Notes under the pieces: model-generated | What the model saw: the letters and a program-made list of their open reading frames with translations, nothing else | The model's database searches: none | What the model was told of the DNA's origin: nothing | NCBI RefSeq assembly: GCF_036320965.1 | Contig: NC_092241.1 | Coordinates: 30,269,797 to 30,333,796, forward strand | DNA: 64,000 nt | Direction: 5' to 3' | Source: Panulirus ornatus | Taxonomy: Eukaryota; Arthropoda; Malacostraca; Decapoda; Palinuridae | Made by a program: the position numbers and the translations under genes | Shown here: positions 12,131 through 23,284 of the stretch, one piece after another | How positions within the stretch are numbered: position 1 is the stretch's first letter | Layout of the letters: each line of letters starts with the position of its first letter

Positions 12131-13945
12131 GATGCTATTGTACCTAATGCCGATAACTTACTTCGTACACTGTGCGCATTTACACTGTAAAATGACACGA
12201 GAAGCGTCCACGGACGTGAACAAGACTCCTCCATACAAGCTGCTGTTTCCCTAGTTATTCGTGATAAGTGTCTTTAGCGCGTTTATTGTATAAAGCAGAA
12301 GGATAAATGATAAATCATATCACCACCAGCAACCAGCTTCTTTAGGAACTGTCGATTCTACAGCGAAATTAAAATACGGGCAGAGTAAGGAGTTTATTAT
12401 AAAAATGGGAACAAAACGTTCCAATGTCCTTAAAACTTCTTTGAACTTCCTGTAAACTGGAAAATTAAAAGAACAGACAACTAACAAAGACAGAATGGAC
12501 GTTATAACTCTGTTAAACTCACCATGTGATATTGCAGAACATTACCTTTGGAAGTGTAGGGTACGAGAGCACAGGGTTCTACGTTGAAAGTACGTTGCAT
12601 CAATTCATCGGTTCTGAAAGCACACGACACATGAGTCCCTCATTGATTAGAGCATGCGACTATATTAGGAACACTGTTCCATACTGGTGTCACCTCAGTG
12701 TGATGTGATTTAGGAGAACTTGTTTCTCTTGTGTTCCATGTTGTGAAGTGAAACTTTTGGCAGAGTTCTTTGTTGGTTTTCTGTGGTGTTCCAAGAGCCA
12801 GGAGCTCTGCTTCTAGCACATATTATCTAGTTTAACTGCAAGGTGCGAATGCTGCTTAGATTTAGTACTTAGTTTTGGGCTGTTATGCAGAAAGCCTTCC
12901 GTTTTTTGTACTTGTTTTATGTGACGTGACACCATGTTAGGAATCCGTGGTGTGACAGTAGAAGTATTCTTTCTCGCTAGTGTTAACTGGTGTGTCGTAA
13001 AACAGGATAGCTGATCTTCGTTGCAGTTTTATATATCTTTTATATGTCAAGGGCAAGGATCCCTCGCCACCAAGGTGACCATGAAGTACTGCGTCATACC
13101 AAACAGGTCCGCTGTTCATCCAGTCTGAGCAGTGAAGCTTGGCTGACAGGCTCCGAGGATTTACGAAACATGGAACTATGGCTGTTGATGTCGCTTATTG
13201 CCTAGATTAAAGAAGAAGGTGTTACCGCACTCCGAGTGCTCGAGGTTACGCCATGAGTGAAAAGTCACCTTTGATGAAGCTGTATTTTTCAGAGTACATT
13301 CTTGTCAAAGAACGTCTTACTCCAAAGGAACCTACACTTTCTTGCTACTGGAAGTAGCAAAGCCTCGAGCCGAAGGAGGCTTAGAAAGCGTAACGCCTGG
13401 ACTCCTTCAGGTCAATTGGTTTTGGGGTAATTAAGCATTAAAAAGATAAAGTACAGAAGAAGGCTCAGTTGACACAGATAAATTCTGATGGGAATGGAAA
13501 AGACATAACTATGATCCTTTTCCTGTAAAAGTTTCTTCCAACACATAATGATTGCGATCTCAACAGTACAGTAAGGTGTAATCCCAGAAAACGTGAGGAT
13601 CGCTACAGAATTCGTAGAATGTGATGTCATAAATGCTTAAAACTTTTGTTGATATATCAGCTACATCAGCTTCGCACTGCATTTCGTTTCAGTTCCTTTC
13701 TTCCCATACCTTCAGTGAAGACGCGGGGGACTGGCCAGCAAAAAAGGGCGAGATCTTCTCACTAACGGTACAAGTTAGCTTAATTTACCCTAACTTGATC
13801 ACTGTCCATGAAGAGGTTCACACAGACTCTCGCTGAGCGTAGCGTGGCGTCATTTAGCTGGTGGAGTGAGTGTGTAGCGCGTGGAACTGTAGACACACTC
13901 ACCCACATATTCAGCCAGCGGACGCCATCTGGGGAGGGAGGCGGG
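12131..13945. other. No gene seen; unique AT-rich DNA
   Basis: I see no coding frame with recognisable motifs, no RNA gene and no clear repeat. Short ORFs (60-81 codons) are scattered on both strands and look random. Confidence 0.35.
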
Positions 13946-14000
13946 AGTCGCCCCAGGCGCCAGTCGCCCCAGGCGCCCATCGCCCTAGGCGACCGTCGCC
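13946..14000. repeat. GC-rich 16-bp tandem repeat
   Basis: The unit AGTCGCCCCAGGCGCC occurs twice exactly (13946-13961, 13962-13977), followed by a diverged third unit (13978-13993) and a partial fourth. It is CpG-dense inside AT-rich DNA and contains the palindrome GGCGCC. Three overlapping short ORFs across it are by-products of its composition. Confidence 0.9.
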
Positions 14001-14136
14001 TAAGTACTACATTGTAGATTCTCACTATTTTTCCTTATCGTACTTGGGACTTTTAGACTAGGATGAGTTATAGATGGCGAGAACCTGATTATGAGAATAT
14101 GATGAATATGATGAATGATTAGGTGTAAACACACAC

Positions 14137-14288
14137 GCCCCGTGGTGCTGTGGTTAGTGTCGTAGGTCCAGCCCGAGGTCGGATCCGAATTGGTTTGAAA
14201 CCTGAGTGTGGCAGTTGGCCTACACTCTACCAAGGTGTTTGTCCTTCCCTCGGAGCTGGCCGATGTAGGGCATTTAACTTACGTTAAG

Positions 14289-14324
<36 letters not shown>
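14137..14324 (+). mobile_element. tRNA-derived SINE with (TG)n tail
   Basis: The head reads CCCCGTGGTGCTGTGGTTAG (box A-like) and then GGTTTGAAACC (14192-14202, a degenerate box B). The body contains GTGGCAGTTGGCCTACACTC and CTCGGAGCTGGCCGATG, shared with the copies at 17.7 and 39.7 kb. It ends in a pure TG run (about 14292-14324), so the microsatellite is the SINE tail. Confidence 0.8.
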
Positions 14325-14326
<2 letters not shown>

Positions 14327-14385
14327 CCATGGTAAGAAGACGGAAACAAGTGCGTAAAACTCTCTTCCCATGATACACATGGAAT

Positions 14386-14580
<195 letters not shown>

Positions 14581-14675
14581 GAGTAATAATCACATCATTA
14601 TGGGATATACGAGAAAGAAATATAACAGTCAGTTGATGTAAAATGGAGAGACGTAACTAGGACGCCATTTGATAA

Positions 14676-14725
14676 AGAAATGAACTTGGGAACTTATCGT
14701 GTTTCATTTCATCGTGGACTCATAG

Positions 14726-14815
<90 letters not shown>
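14676..14815 (+). mobile_element. Short repeat with (TA)n tail, plus copy
   Basis: GAACTTGGGAACTTATCGTG through TTTCATTTCATCGTGGACTC to ATAGGAATA matches the 14529-14580 module in inverse orientation. It runs straight into a pure TA array (about 14729-14815). The two copies form an inverted repeat separated by ~95 bases, and both encode the same chance peptide start (MNLGTY, VSF, RGL). Confidence 0.75.
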
Positions 14816-14818
<3 letters not shown>

Positions 14819-14851
14819 TATATATATCATTATTTCTATTGTTGTACTTAA

Positions 14852-15247
14852 TCGCCGTCTCCCGCGTTAGCGAGGAAGCGCAAGTAAACAGACGAAGAAT
14901 GGCCCAACGCACCCACATACACATGTATATACATAAACGCCCACACACGCACATATACATACCTGTACATTTCTACGTATGCATACATATACATACATAG
15001 ACATATACATATATACATATGTACATATTCATACTTGCTGCCCTCATCCATTCCCGTTGCCAAACCCCCACACATGAGATAGCATTTCCCCCTCCCCGGA
15101 AAAGACAACAAAGGCCACATTCATTCACACAGACTCCGGCTGTCACGTGTAATGCACCGAAACCACAGCTCCCTTTCCACATCCAGGCCCCACAGACCTT
15201 TCCATGGTTTACCCCAGACGCTTCACATGCCCTGGTTCAATCCATCA

Positions 15248-15249
<2 letters not shown>
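14852..15249 (-). mobile_element. RTE-like LINE 3' UTR, long variant, truncated
   Basis: Sequence from CGCCGTCTCCCGCGTTAGC to CTTCACATGCCCTGGTTCAA is the same 3' UTR as at 1090 and 50685. It carries an extra ~200 bases (about 14985-15185: CTGCCCTCATCCATTCCCG, CCCCCACACATGAGATAG) absent from the other two copies. Its 3' end faces the TA array at 14729-14815 and its truncated 5' end abuts the TA array at 15252. Confidence 0.85.

Positions 15250-15319
<70 letters not shown>
15250..15319. repeat. (TA)n microsatellite
   Basis: A pure TA array lies between the truncated 5' end of the LINE copy and the 5' start of the TA-tailed repeat. Confidence 0.95.
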
Positions 15320-15323
<4 letters not shown>

Positions 15324-15560
15324 GGGGATAGGGGAGAAAGAATGCTTCCCACGTATTCCCTGCGTGTCGTAGAAGGCGACTAAAAAGGGAGGGAGCGGGT
15401 GGCTGGAAATCCTCCCCTCTCATTTTTTTCAATTTTCCAAAAGAAGGAACAGAGAAGGGGGCCAGGTGAGGATATTCCCTCAAAGGCCCAATCCTCTGTT
15501 CTTAACGCTACCTCGCTAATGCGGGAAATGGCGAATAGTACGAAAGAAAGAAAAAAGATA

Positions 15561-15640
<80 letters not shown>
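15320..15640 (+). mobile_element. TA-tailed interspersed repeat, best-preserved copy
   Basis: It begins CCCTGGGGATAGGGGAGA, continues through CCCACGTATTCCCTGCG, TAGAAGGCGACTAAAAAGGG, TTCAATTTTCCAAAAGAAGG and AACGCTACCTCGCTAATGCG, and ends GGCGAATAGTACGAAAG then an A-rich stretch and (TA)n (about 15558-15640). Other copies in the window lie at 2656, 2944, 15640, 24303 and 50411. It has no coding capacity and no clear tRNA head, so I class it as a SINE-like retroelement or the 3' part of a LINE. Confidence 0.8.
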
Positions 15641-15641
<1 letters not shown>

Positions 15642-15712
15642 CTTTTGGAAAGGAATATAAGAGACGAGGATCCCACCCCCCAACCATTTCGTCGCCTTCC
15701 ACGAGACACGCA
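15640..15712 (-). mobile_element. Fragment of TA-tailed repeat, inverted
   Basis: The minus strand reads GTGTCTCGTGGAAGGCGACG, then TGGGATCCTCGTCTCTTAT and CCTTTCCAAAAGGAA, matching the middle of the 15320 copy. It faces that copy across the shared TA array. Confidence 0.6.
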
Positions 15713-16250
15713 CTATTCAAGACGCTGGTTGTTGGCGACCGTCTGTGACCTCGTAAAAATCCTCGATAGTCTTCCATCTTTCATTCTTTTTGAACTTCCA
15801 TATCACTTCCATCTTTTTTTTTTTTCTTCATCCTATTTATCTCTAACGTATTCCTTGTTTTTTTTTTTTCACTTTTGGCTACTTCCATATATTCTTATCT
15901 CTAACGTATTCCTTATATTTTTTCCATATATTTTCTTCGGCCTCAGCGCTTTTCTTTCCATAGTTGTTGTTGTGGTTTGTTTTTCATTCTCTTTCATTTC
16001 CAATCTCGGCGTCTCCTGGGTCCTTTTGAAAAGATGTGTTTTTCACAGTCATTTTCATTTTCGGGACCTACCTATTCCTTCACAGCTTCGCAGTCCATAT
16101 ACTTACTTCCCTCGGCATTTTCTTCGTCTTTTTTTTTGGCATCTTTTTCCGTTCTTCAATATGTCTTTTCCTATACGTTTTCACTTCTGGCGACTCCTTG
16201 AGCCTCTTCGTGTCTAGAAATAATTTCATGGGTACACACTGTGGAGTGAG
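15713..16250. repeat. T-rich tract with a 58-bp direct repeat
   Basis: TATCTCTAACGTATTCCTT occurs at about 15838 and 15896. The surroundings are T/C-rich, with several T runs. The 272-codon plus-strand ORF at 15399-16217 crosses the repeat, the TA array and this tract; its translation is IYIYIY followed by F/L/S-rich sequence, so it is not a gene. Confidence 0.6.
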
Positions 16251-16464
16251 AGGCTGGTATGGAAGGTAACCGTGTGCATCACCACCACGTCTCAGGTGCC
16301 TCCTTCACAGACAAGGTTATCTCCTCCTCCTTTACCCGTGAATGGCTCAGGAAAAACAGCTGGCTGAAATAAGATCGTGATAAAAGCACTCCATAAAACT
16401 ACTATTAAGATAATGAAAGATATCCTTATCTTCAGATGGACTATAAGTACAAGTTTCCTTCTTT

Positions 16465-16470
16465 TTTATT
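16465..16470 (-). terminator. Possible polyadenylation signal AATAAA
   Basis: The minus strand reads GAAATAAAAAAG here, ~265 bases beyond the stop of the candidate exon at 16733-16898. AATAAA is common by chance in AT-rich DNA, so this is only contextual support. Confidence 0.2.
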
Positions 16471-16732
16471 TCAAAGCGGTACATGCGAGTGTCAGGTAAC
16501 AGTGCACAGACACTGGGACTTGTACATACGCCATTGCGTTCTAGAAGCAACACATCACATACCGGAGCGAGCAGGGATGTAGATTCTATTAGAATGGAAT
16601 AAGGAGTCCTTCTGTGAATCGTCGTGAATACTGCTTCTCACTTGGGAATGCCGTCCACAACCATGAACGAAGAATGATAAGAACCGTTAAAATTCATCTA
16701 CGTTGGAGGCATGGAAGCTTAACAAATGTCTA

Positions 16733-16898
16733 TCAACCAATCCAAGATGAATTGTATAACATGTCGATAGTTTCCTGGATCTGAGCAGCTTCTTCATCGG
16801 AAACACACCCATCATCACTGTGATTGAAAATGGTCTTGCCAGTCCCGCTCGAATCAGATAAAACAGAATCTATCGTAAGGAACGAGAGGGCCAACACC
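16733..16898 (-). CDS. Possible terminal coding exon
   Basis: I do not recognise the protein. On the minus strand an AG acceptor (complement of 16899-16900, in CACATCACACAG) is followed by about 54 open codons ending TGA. The peptide has ordinary composition, with acidic and helical segments such as SDSSGTGKTIFNHSDDGC and SDEEAAQIQETIDMLY. An AATAAA (complement of 16465-16470) lies ~265 bases downstream, which would suit a 3' UTR. No upstream exon, homolog or transcript is visible in this window, and an acceptor-like site plus 54 open codons can arise by chance. Confidence 0.25.
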
Positions 16899-17743
16899 CT
16901 GTGTGATGTGGGAAGCAACAATTATATCTGTACCTTAGCTTTCCATTATTGGTTCTCAGAAGATTATTATAGATATTCACACGTGTGGGAGACAAGGCTG
17001 GTTATAATCATACACCACACCAACCCTGTCTCTCTCTCCCATCTTGCTCGTACCTGCTTTCTCTAACTTGTCATATTCCCAGCATAGCCTAATGTATTCC
17101 TTATACTGGAGCTTTATAGTACCTATTATCCTCATTTAAGAGTACTTTCTTTGACTGAAGTATATGAGACGATTTAATTGTATCGTTTGGTCGTTTATCA
17201 TACACTGTAAACTTATCGGATTCGCCCATGTCCATTCTTCCTCGCCACGTTCGGTAGCAAGAACTGGCCCACCTCCACAACGTCACCTAAACACGACACC
17301 GACTTGCATTCAGTATTTGGTATGGGTTGTAGGGGAACCTACCATTATCAATTTCACAGATTGAATAAGGTAGATGACTATCCATCTTGAACTGATTCTT
17401 GGAATACCTACATAACGTACAATTGCAATTCTATTATTTTTTCTTTTGCAATGTTGTTAACACCACACTAGTCAGAGCTTCCATGCCACATATGTCATCA
17501 CAGGCTGGTTGGTATACGAACCTGAGAATTGCCATAAGGAGCCAGCCACCAGACTGGCAACCCGTGCCATGTATGCAATCCCCCGCCCTAAGACATGACA
17601 CTTGCGTGATGTCATATAACCCAACGCGCACCATCCACCACCATTTCTTTTTAATGTTAGCTGGAACGGCATGGGTAAGTGAACACCTTTATCAAGGCCT
17701 TCTCTATAAAGCTATGTATTCATGTACGCCAGGCTCCCATTAT

Positions 17744-17890
17744 GTCGACCAGCTCCTAGGGAGAATGAACGGCCGGGTTGACTGTGGACTGACTGCAGCA
17801 ACCAGGAATCGAACCTAGGCGCTCGACCCCGGGCGACCCTTGAACACCTCACGGCCAGCTGCGCTACCCGCTACACCACGGAGGACCGAG
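17744..17890 (-). mobile_element. tRNA-derived SINE, no microsatellite tail
   Basis: The minus strand reads CTCCGTGGTGTAGCGGGTAG (box A-like), then CCTAGGTTCGATTCCTGG with box B GGTTCGATTCC (17805-17815), then CAGTCAGTCCACAGTCAACC and CTAGGAGCTGGTCGA. It stops at GGTCGA, before the region that carries the TG tail in the 14.1 and 39.7 kb copies. It is a pseudo-tRNA head, not a tRNA gene. Confidence 0.8.
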
Positions 17891-20159
17891 CAGCCCATAT
17901 CCGGTTTGTCCATATCTCTCGTCACGTTATTGCTAACGACTTTCAAAGTGATTCCTATGAAAATCCTCCATTCCTTTCATTCTCTTCTATGTAGTAAAAT
18001 ATCGTTTGATCAGGACTGAGCAAATAGAGGAAATGTATATCCACATACTAATTTTAGTCAATATCTGTACAGTGTATATGTTAACATAAGTTAACAGTGT
18101 ATGACAACTATGACTTATACACAGTACTTTTTTTTTTTACATAGATCACTGTAACTTTTTATGGGAATTCTATTCTATATGCCTACATTCTCCGTCTGGG
18201 GGTGGACAAAACAGCTGCGCCATCACATCTTTCTCCTCTTTGAACCACACTGTATCAGCTTCTCCTGCAACACTTTTCGTAGCACCAGTGCACCTCCACC
18301 TCATCTAGAGTCACACTGTTATAACCGGTTTCTCTTCTCTGCATGTCTAGTGGTACCAGCACCCCTTTCCCTCACCAGGTTCTTCTCCCAGCACCTCCAG
18401 CGGCACTAACACACCCATCCCTCCTGTGAAACTACACTGCTACGGTTCTCCTCTAGAACCCCTTTGTTTTCCTTCTTATTACGTTAGAAGAACCTGTTAT
18501 GAGCGGCCTGACAACAGATCTCCGGGCTCTGGCTTTGCTTCCCCCTTCCCCCACTTTCTTCTCCCTAGAACCACACAGGAACGAGTCTTCTTGCAGTATC
18601 TCTCATGATGAAATCAACCCCTATAAAGCCATCCGACATGGGTCATTCATTTCTTGAATCTCTCTTGGCCCCCAGCATCCTCTTTCCCACCTAGACTATA
18701 ACTTTAATGTTCATGGCTCTACCCGTAGCACTTCCCGTGATGACACGGCTCGTTTCAGTGTTTGATGTTTTAAGAAGCATCGTGAAGAGGAAGACGACGC
18801 GGCCATGGTTCCCAGAAGGTGAGTGTTCTCCCCCGGTCCCCACCGCAGACCGAAGGTATCACAAGATGTAGGATTCCTCAACCACAAAATGGCGGTGCCT
18901 GCGTTAGTTTTCTTTCGATTCAGCTCTTGAAACGAGAACTCCAGAACCAGCAGCGCTGTTCTCTGCGGTATCTAAACATTGTGTGCCTTCCCATCTTACC
19001 TGACCTCAGTTACGTTAAGGATACCGAGCCAGTGTGTGTCAGGCGTCGGGAAACAGAGTCATAGAAAAGCGAGATGACATATGGTGGTCCCAGGGGCATC
19101 GACCACGGTTGGGAGGTTGCTCTCGGCTGTGAAACAGTACCGACCCGTGTGTTTTGGACCAGCAGCTTCTGAAACAGCGTCTACTGAACCTGTTCCCTTA
19201 GGTATCAGCCTCGTCTGGACCTGCAACTTTAGTACCAGGAGCCTCTGGATCTGCATCTTTAGTTCCTTGTCATGGACTTTTGCATCTCCCAACTTACTCA
19301 CCTTCAACCATACCTTCTACACCTAATCATTATGGAACGACGCCTTCCACCCCATACTGCCCGAACCCTTGTCTTTAGGATTCATAAACCTTAAAGCTAT
19401 AAGTTTCACCTACTTGTTACTTTCTGAACCTGAACCAGCCGGATTTGCGCCTACTGCCTTGCATCCTCCTAACTCACGCCTCCTGATTTCGCAGTTATTG
19501 TTCCCACGCTCTTAACATTTCGTCTTGTTAATAGAGTGAAACTGTGTACACAAAGTCTCACGGCTTATTACACGCCTGAAAGCACTTGCCTTAGAGTTCG
19601 AACATACAGGTCTCATTAGATGGAATGCATTTCGTTGATAGATTTTGCATCTTTTGGGATAAACAGAGAATCAAGGCTGCTATATGGCATACCAGTTTAT
19701 TGTGGCTGAACTCTGAAGCCGTGAGATATCAGTCATCTGACTTAAAATCTTCAGCTGAAGCCTGACAAACTTAAACCAGAGAGCTCTAAGATTTTCGTCA
19801 GGGGAATGTCAAACTGGCTAGTGGGGAATTTTCGTCTCTTCTTTCTTAGTTCTGTCCAGGAAAGGTGTTCATACCTCATTCATGGGGTGTCACGCCTCAG
19901 GTGAGTGTCAGTCTAACCTCAGCCGGGCTCTGTGAAGCATAGAGGGTTCGTCACACCTCAACCAGAAGGCTTGAAATCATAGTGGGGAGCGTAGCTGATA
20001 AATGGCAGTAAGGAGTAGTGTCAGTACAATCTGTTAGGTGTGTCAAGCCTCATTAATCGGATGACATATATACTTCAGGGACCTGTCAAACTTTCTAGTG
20101 GAGCTGCCAAACCCAGGCAGTTTAGTACTAGCCTCAGCTGGTAACCCTTAAACCCTTCT
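17891..20159. other. No gene seen; decayed arrays likely
   Basis: Between about 18236 and 18600 phrases such as GAACCACACTG, AGAGTCACACTG and GAAACTACACTG recur near CTTCTCC, hinting at an old ~70-bp array. Between about 19850 and 20150 GGTGTCACGCCTCA, GTCACACCTCA and GTGTCAAGCCTCA recur, hinting at another. ORFs of 60-82 codons in the stretch have no recognisable motif. Confidence 0.35.
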
Positions 20160-20669
20160 TCAGGGATCATTATATCCGACTATAGCTTTGTCTTCGAGGC
20201 AAAAGTCTGCGACAGCGAATGAAAAGCTTAAAAAAAGTGAGTCGAAAACAGACTTCGAAAGAAAAAATCTAGCTAACTTGACTATGGTAAAATTTATATT
20301 AAAGATGATTTTATTTGTTTTGCAGTAAATTATATCACGCAAAGTTAAATCAACAATATAAGTCGAATATACGTTATAAGTCAAAGTAGGCGAGACGCGA
20401 TTTAGAAAATCTTTATTTATGCTGCAGCGCTGATGACATCCTTCCAAGAGCAAATGTGTTTTAATCACCCCCATGATAAAGACTCCAGGTGAAAAACCTG
20501 CTTCTAATATAACGAAAAGGAAAATAGATCGTAAATATCTCGTGTCCCTTAAAACAAATATGAAAATATAATCGTCCCCTCTTGTATAGCTAGGTACTGA
20601 AAGAATACGACCACTTATTACTTCCAAAGGGCAGTAGAACCATTCCAGTAAACTGGATGTTCCTCCCAT
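20160..20669 (-). other. 169-codon ORF of doubtful status
   Basis: This is the longest frame in the window that is not low-complexity. The translation is rich in F, I, L and S with no domain that I recognise. Hydrophobic runs such as IFIFVL and SIFLFVILEAGF are what AT-rich DNA gives by chance. No neighbour or splice context supports it. It could be a fragment of an unrecognised element. Confidence 0.12.
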
Positions 20670-21016
20670 TTGCCAGCCTTTAGGTTTGGTGATGGGAATA
20701 CCAGTATTGGATATTCAGCGCCTTAGAAAAAGAAAAAGGTGCACGCCTGAATGCACCTGATCCATTCACCGCAAATGCAAACAAAATTAACTTTCCGTAA
20801 CAGATAGATAGTTAGAGTCATTATAATTCATAAATTTCTATAGAGCTATTTGAGGTATGATGCTGCAAAATACCTCGAAGTAGTGTCTCATTATGATACG
20901 TTGTACTTAACAATTGTGATTACTATTTGTGTGTTATGGGGGGGGGGGGAAGTTTTCAGTCTGTGTTGCCCGGTCTCTTAACCTTGTATGTATATACCAT
21001 GTCTTTTTTTGTGTAT

Positions 21017-21064
21017 GTGTACACACACACACACACACACACACACAAGCCTAAGCCAGCTACC

Positions 21065-21067
<3 letters not shown>
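21017..21067 (-). mobile_element. SINE tail fragment with (CA)n
   Basis: A CA run followed by AGCCTAAGCCAGCTACCCA is the reverse complement of what I recall as the 3' end of the TG-tailed SINE family (GGGTACCTGGCTTAGGCT then TG). Only the tail survives. A separate TG run (about 21068-21102) starts where the fragment stops. Confidence 0.55.
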
Positions 21068-21102
<35 letters not shown>

Positions 21103-21103
<1 letters not shown>

Positions 21104-21886
21104 CGATAGTCATGATGATGTATGTATGATTGTATTATGGGTGTGATTGTGACTAGAGACGATGCTTGTCTTTCTGCTTTTACCCGTACTACTTTCCTCT
21201 CAGTATTCATGTACTTTGATGTTGATTATATTTTCATCATGGACTCATCTGTACCTAATGAATAAAGAGCATCTGTTCCTCTTGTGTGATCTCATAGTGG
21301 GGCATTACCAGTGTTTCTTGGGCTTGCCAGAACAGCCAAGATATAAGTTGGGGCTGAGGGTTTAACCTTCCGGTAATTTCTATCACTGGTTATGAAACAA
21401 TATCAACCTTTCCCAGGTAGTCTTTAGCATTCACACTAGGATAACCATTATCATTCCTGGAGGTCTTTAGTGAAACCTCGAACGGGTAGCCATCACCGCC
21501 TCTGTCACCAAGAAGATGCTTAAGGGTCACAACTCATTCCCCGTCCGCCTATGGTGAAAACATTTTTGTTGATATTGTACTAGAGAGTTGGAAGACTCCA
21601 TGCCTGATTTCCTGTGACTACAGAAGGTAATGGTGGTCGATGATCATTAAGAACATCTGTGGAGAAGAGTGTGAAAGAAATCTCGCGAAGATGTATAGAT
21701 TTCCAAAGAGATTACACTTACATGGCGACCACTGGCTTGTCATCATTTCGAGGTGATTTCCGCGCCTTACTTGGATAGATGATGACAAAGGCGGACATAA
21801 CAAAGCACCTGACGGATTCTCCTCATATTTGTCGTTGCTAATGAGCCATAAGCCCAAACAGCCGCTGCATATCCCAGTCTTCATCA
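21103..21886. other. No gene seen
   Basis: Ordinary unique sequence with two short ORFs (67 and 92 codons) lacking recognisable motifs. Confidence 0.35.
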
Positions 21887-22105
21887 CACGGTGCACCCAG
21901 GCTAGAATCTAGTTTCTAACCCTACACGTCCGTGCGCCAGTCACAATCGGTAATCGTCACATGATCCTGAGAGGACCAGCATCTGGTTCTTAACCCTACA
22001 CGCCCGTGCGTTAGTCACGACCAAACATCGTTACACGGTCCACTGAGGCCTACATCTGGCTTGTGAAGCCGAGACCCGGCACGCTAATTACGTCCAATAC
22101 GCTGT
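21887..22105. repeat. Decayed ~74-bp tandem repeat, about 3 units
   Basis: Each unit contains a CACGGT or CACATG start, a step near CATCTGG, AACCCTACACGCCCGTGCG and AGTCACGACC. Units start near 21887, 21958 and 22034. The third is the most diverged. Confidence 0.75.
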
Positions 22106-22460
22106 AGATGGACCCCGGAAGCTGCCGTATTGACGGCTTGTGGAGTGACTAAGTGGCAGGTGCCAACCGTGATGGAAATGATTATGGAAGCCTGCAGTAT
22201 ATACTACTACATGTGTATGACCGCTGTAACGGAGGAAAAATCTGTGAAAGGTGTGAAGAGGAAGAGAAAATTTATTGGTGGGAGAAGTACAGGTGTGTTC
22301 TGGACACAAGCGTAGCTGGTAATGTGGACGGAAGGTGAGGGGAGGAGTCAGAGAAGATGTACTGGTGTTAGGGGTTGTGGACCTGAAGGAGGAGGAAGAA
22401 GAGTGTTTACAGTGAAGCGTGGCAAGGGTGTACTGGGAATGAGAAAGGAGGATGTACACT
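22106..22460. repeat. Purine-rich degenerate tract
   Basis: AGGAAGAGAAAATT, GGAGGAGTCAGAGAAG and GGAGGAGGAAGAAGAG-type phrases separated by TACAGTG or GTGTTC steps suggest a decayed array. The 123-codon minus-strand ORF (22088-22459) is serine/threonine/histidine-rich from the composition and is not called as a gene. Confidence 0.3.
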
Positions 22461-23232
22461 AATCACGAATAGAGAAAAGGAGAGAAATTTTTTCTTTCTT
22501 CAAATGGACTAACCAACAGGGTGAGAATGAATTACTTGCATCAAGTATATAGACTTTCCTGAATAGATTCTGTACCCATATATACACAGATTCAATTCCT
22601 AAAGTCATTTTTCCACTTTTACTTCTCCACCATCTTGGTCGCCATCCATCCCATGTGTGCACACTGCGGACGCTTCTCCGCATCCTCACAACTAGTTCTA
22701 TTTACTGTCATGATGATGACGCAGTTTTCTTTTTTCAAAATGAGAACGGATACTTACGTGCATAAATTGTGATCGCGTCCTCCCAAGCTGTGGAATTCGC
22801 TGAGAACAGAATATCTATGGTGAGGTGAGCCAACCATTATGATACTGAACATAATGAAAATCAGGACCAACACCACGAGTATTTTGCTGCAAATATGAGA
22901 GGTGTTTAGCTGTGGTTCGAAGTACGCCTGAAGTGTGTTAAAAGAATTTAAGAACAGATGGAAGTATGACACATGAAAGTCTTTAGAATCTACGAAAAAA
23001 AATGGAGGTGGGAATAGTCCTTGATATGCAAAGAAAGAGGAAGGACAAGATTCTATCACTACTATCACTTCTATAAGCAGTCTCAGCTCGCGCGACCTGA
23101 GACTCTGCTGTTGTCGAACCCTGCTCAAGCTGCTCGCTGGCAAGAGGTGTTGGCAGGTGGTCAGGCTAACCCGTAGTGTGTGGTGGTGTGCGCCAGTATA
23201 ACACCAGCTGCTACCACAACTCTCAGGAGCTC

Positions 23233-23234
<2 letters not shown>

Positions 23235-23283
<49 letters not shown>
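23235..23283. repeat. (GT)n microsatellite
   Basis: A pure GT run. Just downstream a 20-bp phrase (GTTGTAAGACTCAGTTGC) occurs twice at about 23346-23382. Confidence 0.95.

Positions 23284-23284
<1 letters not shown>

Noticed and set aside
15399..16217. 272-codon ORF, the longest in the window
   Set aside because: It runs through the TA-tailed repeat, a TA array (IYIYIY) and a T-rich tract, with no domain. It is a composition artefact.
20160..20669. 169-codon minus-strand ORF as a membrane protein
   Set aside because: Hydrophobic text in AT-rich DNA is expected by chance, and no domain, repeat or splice context supports it. It is kept only as a doubtful feature.
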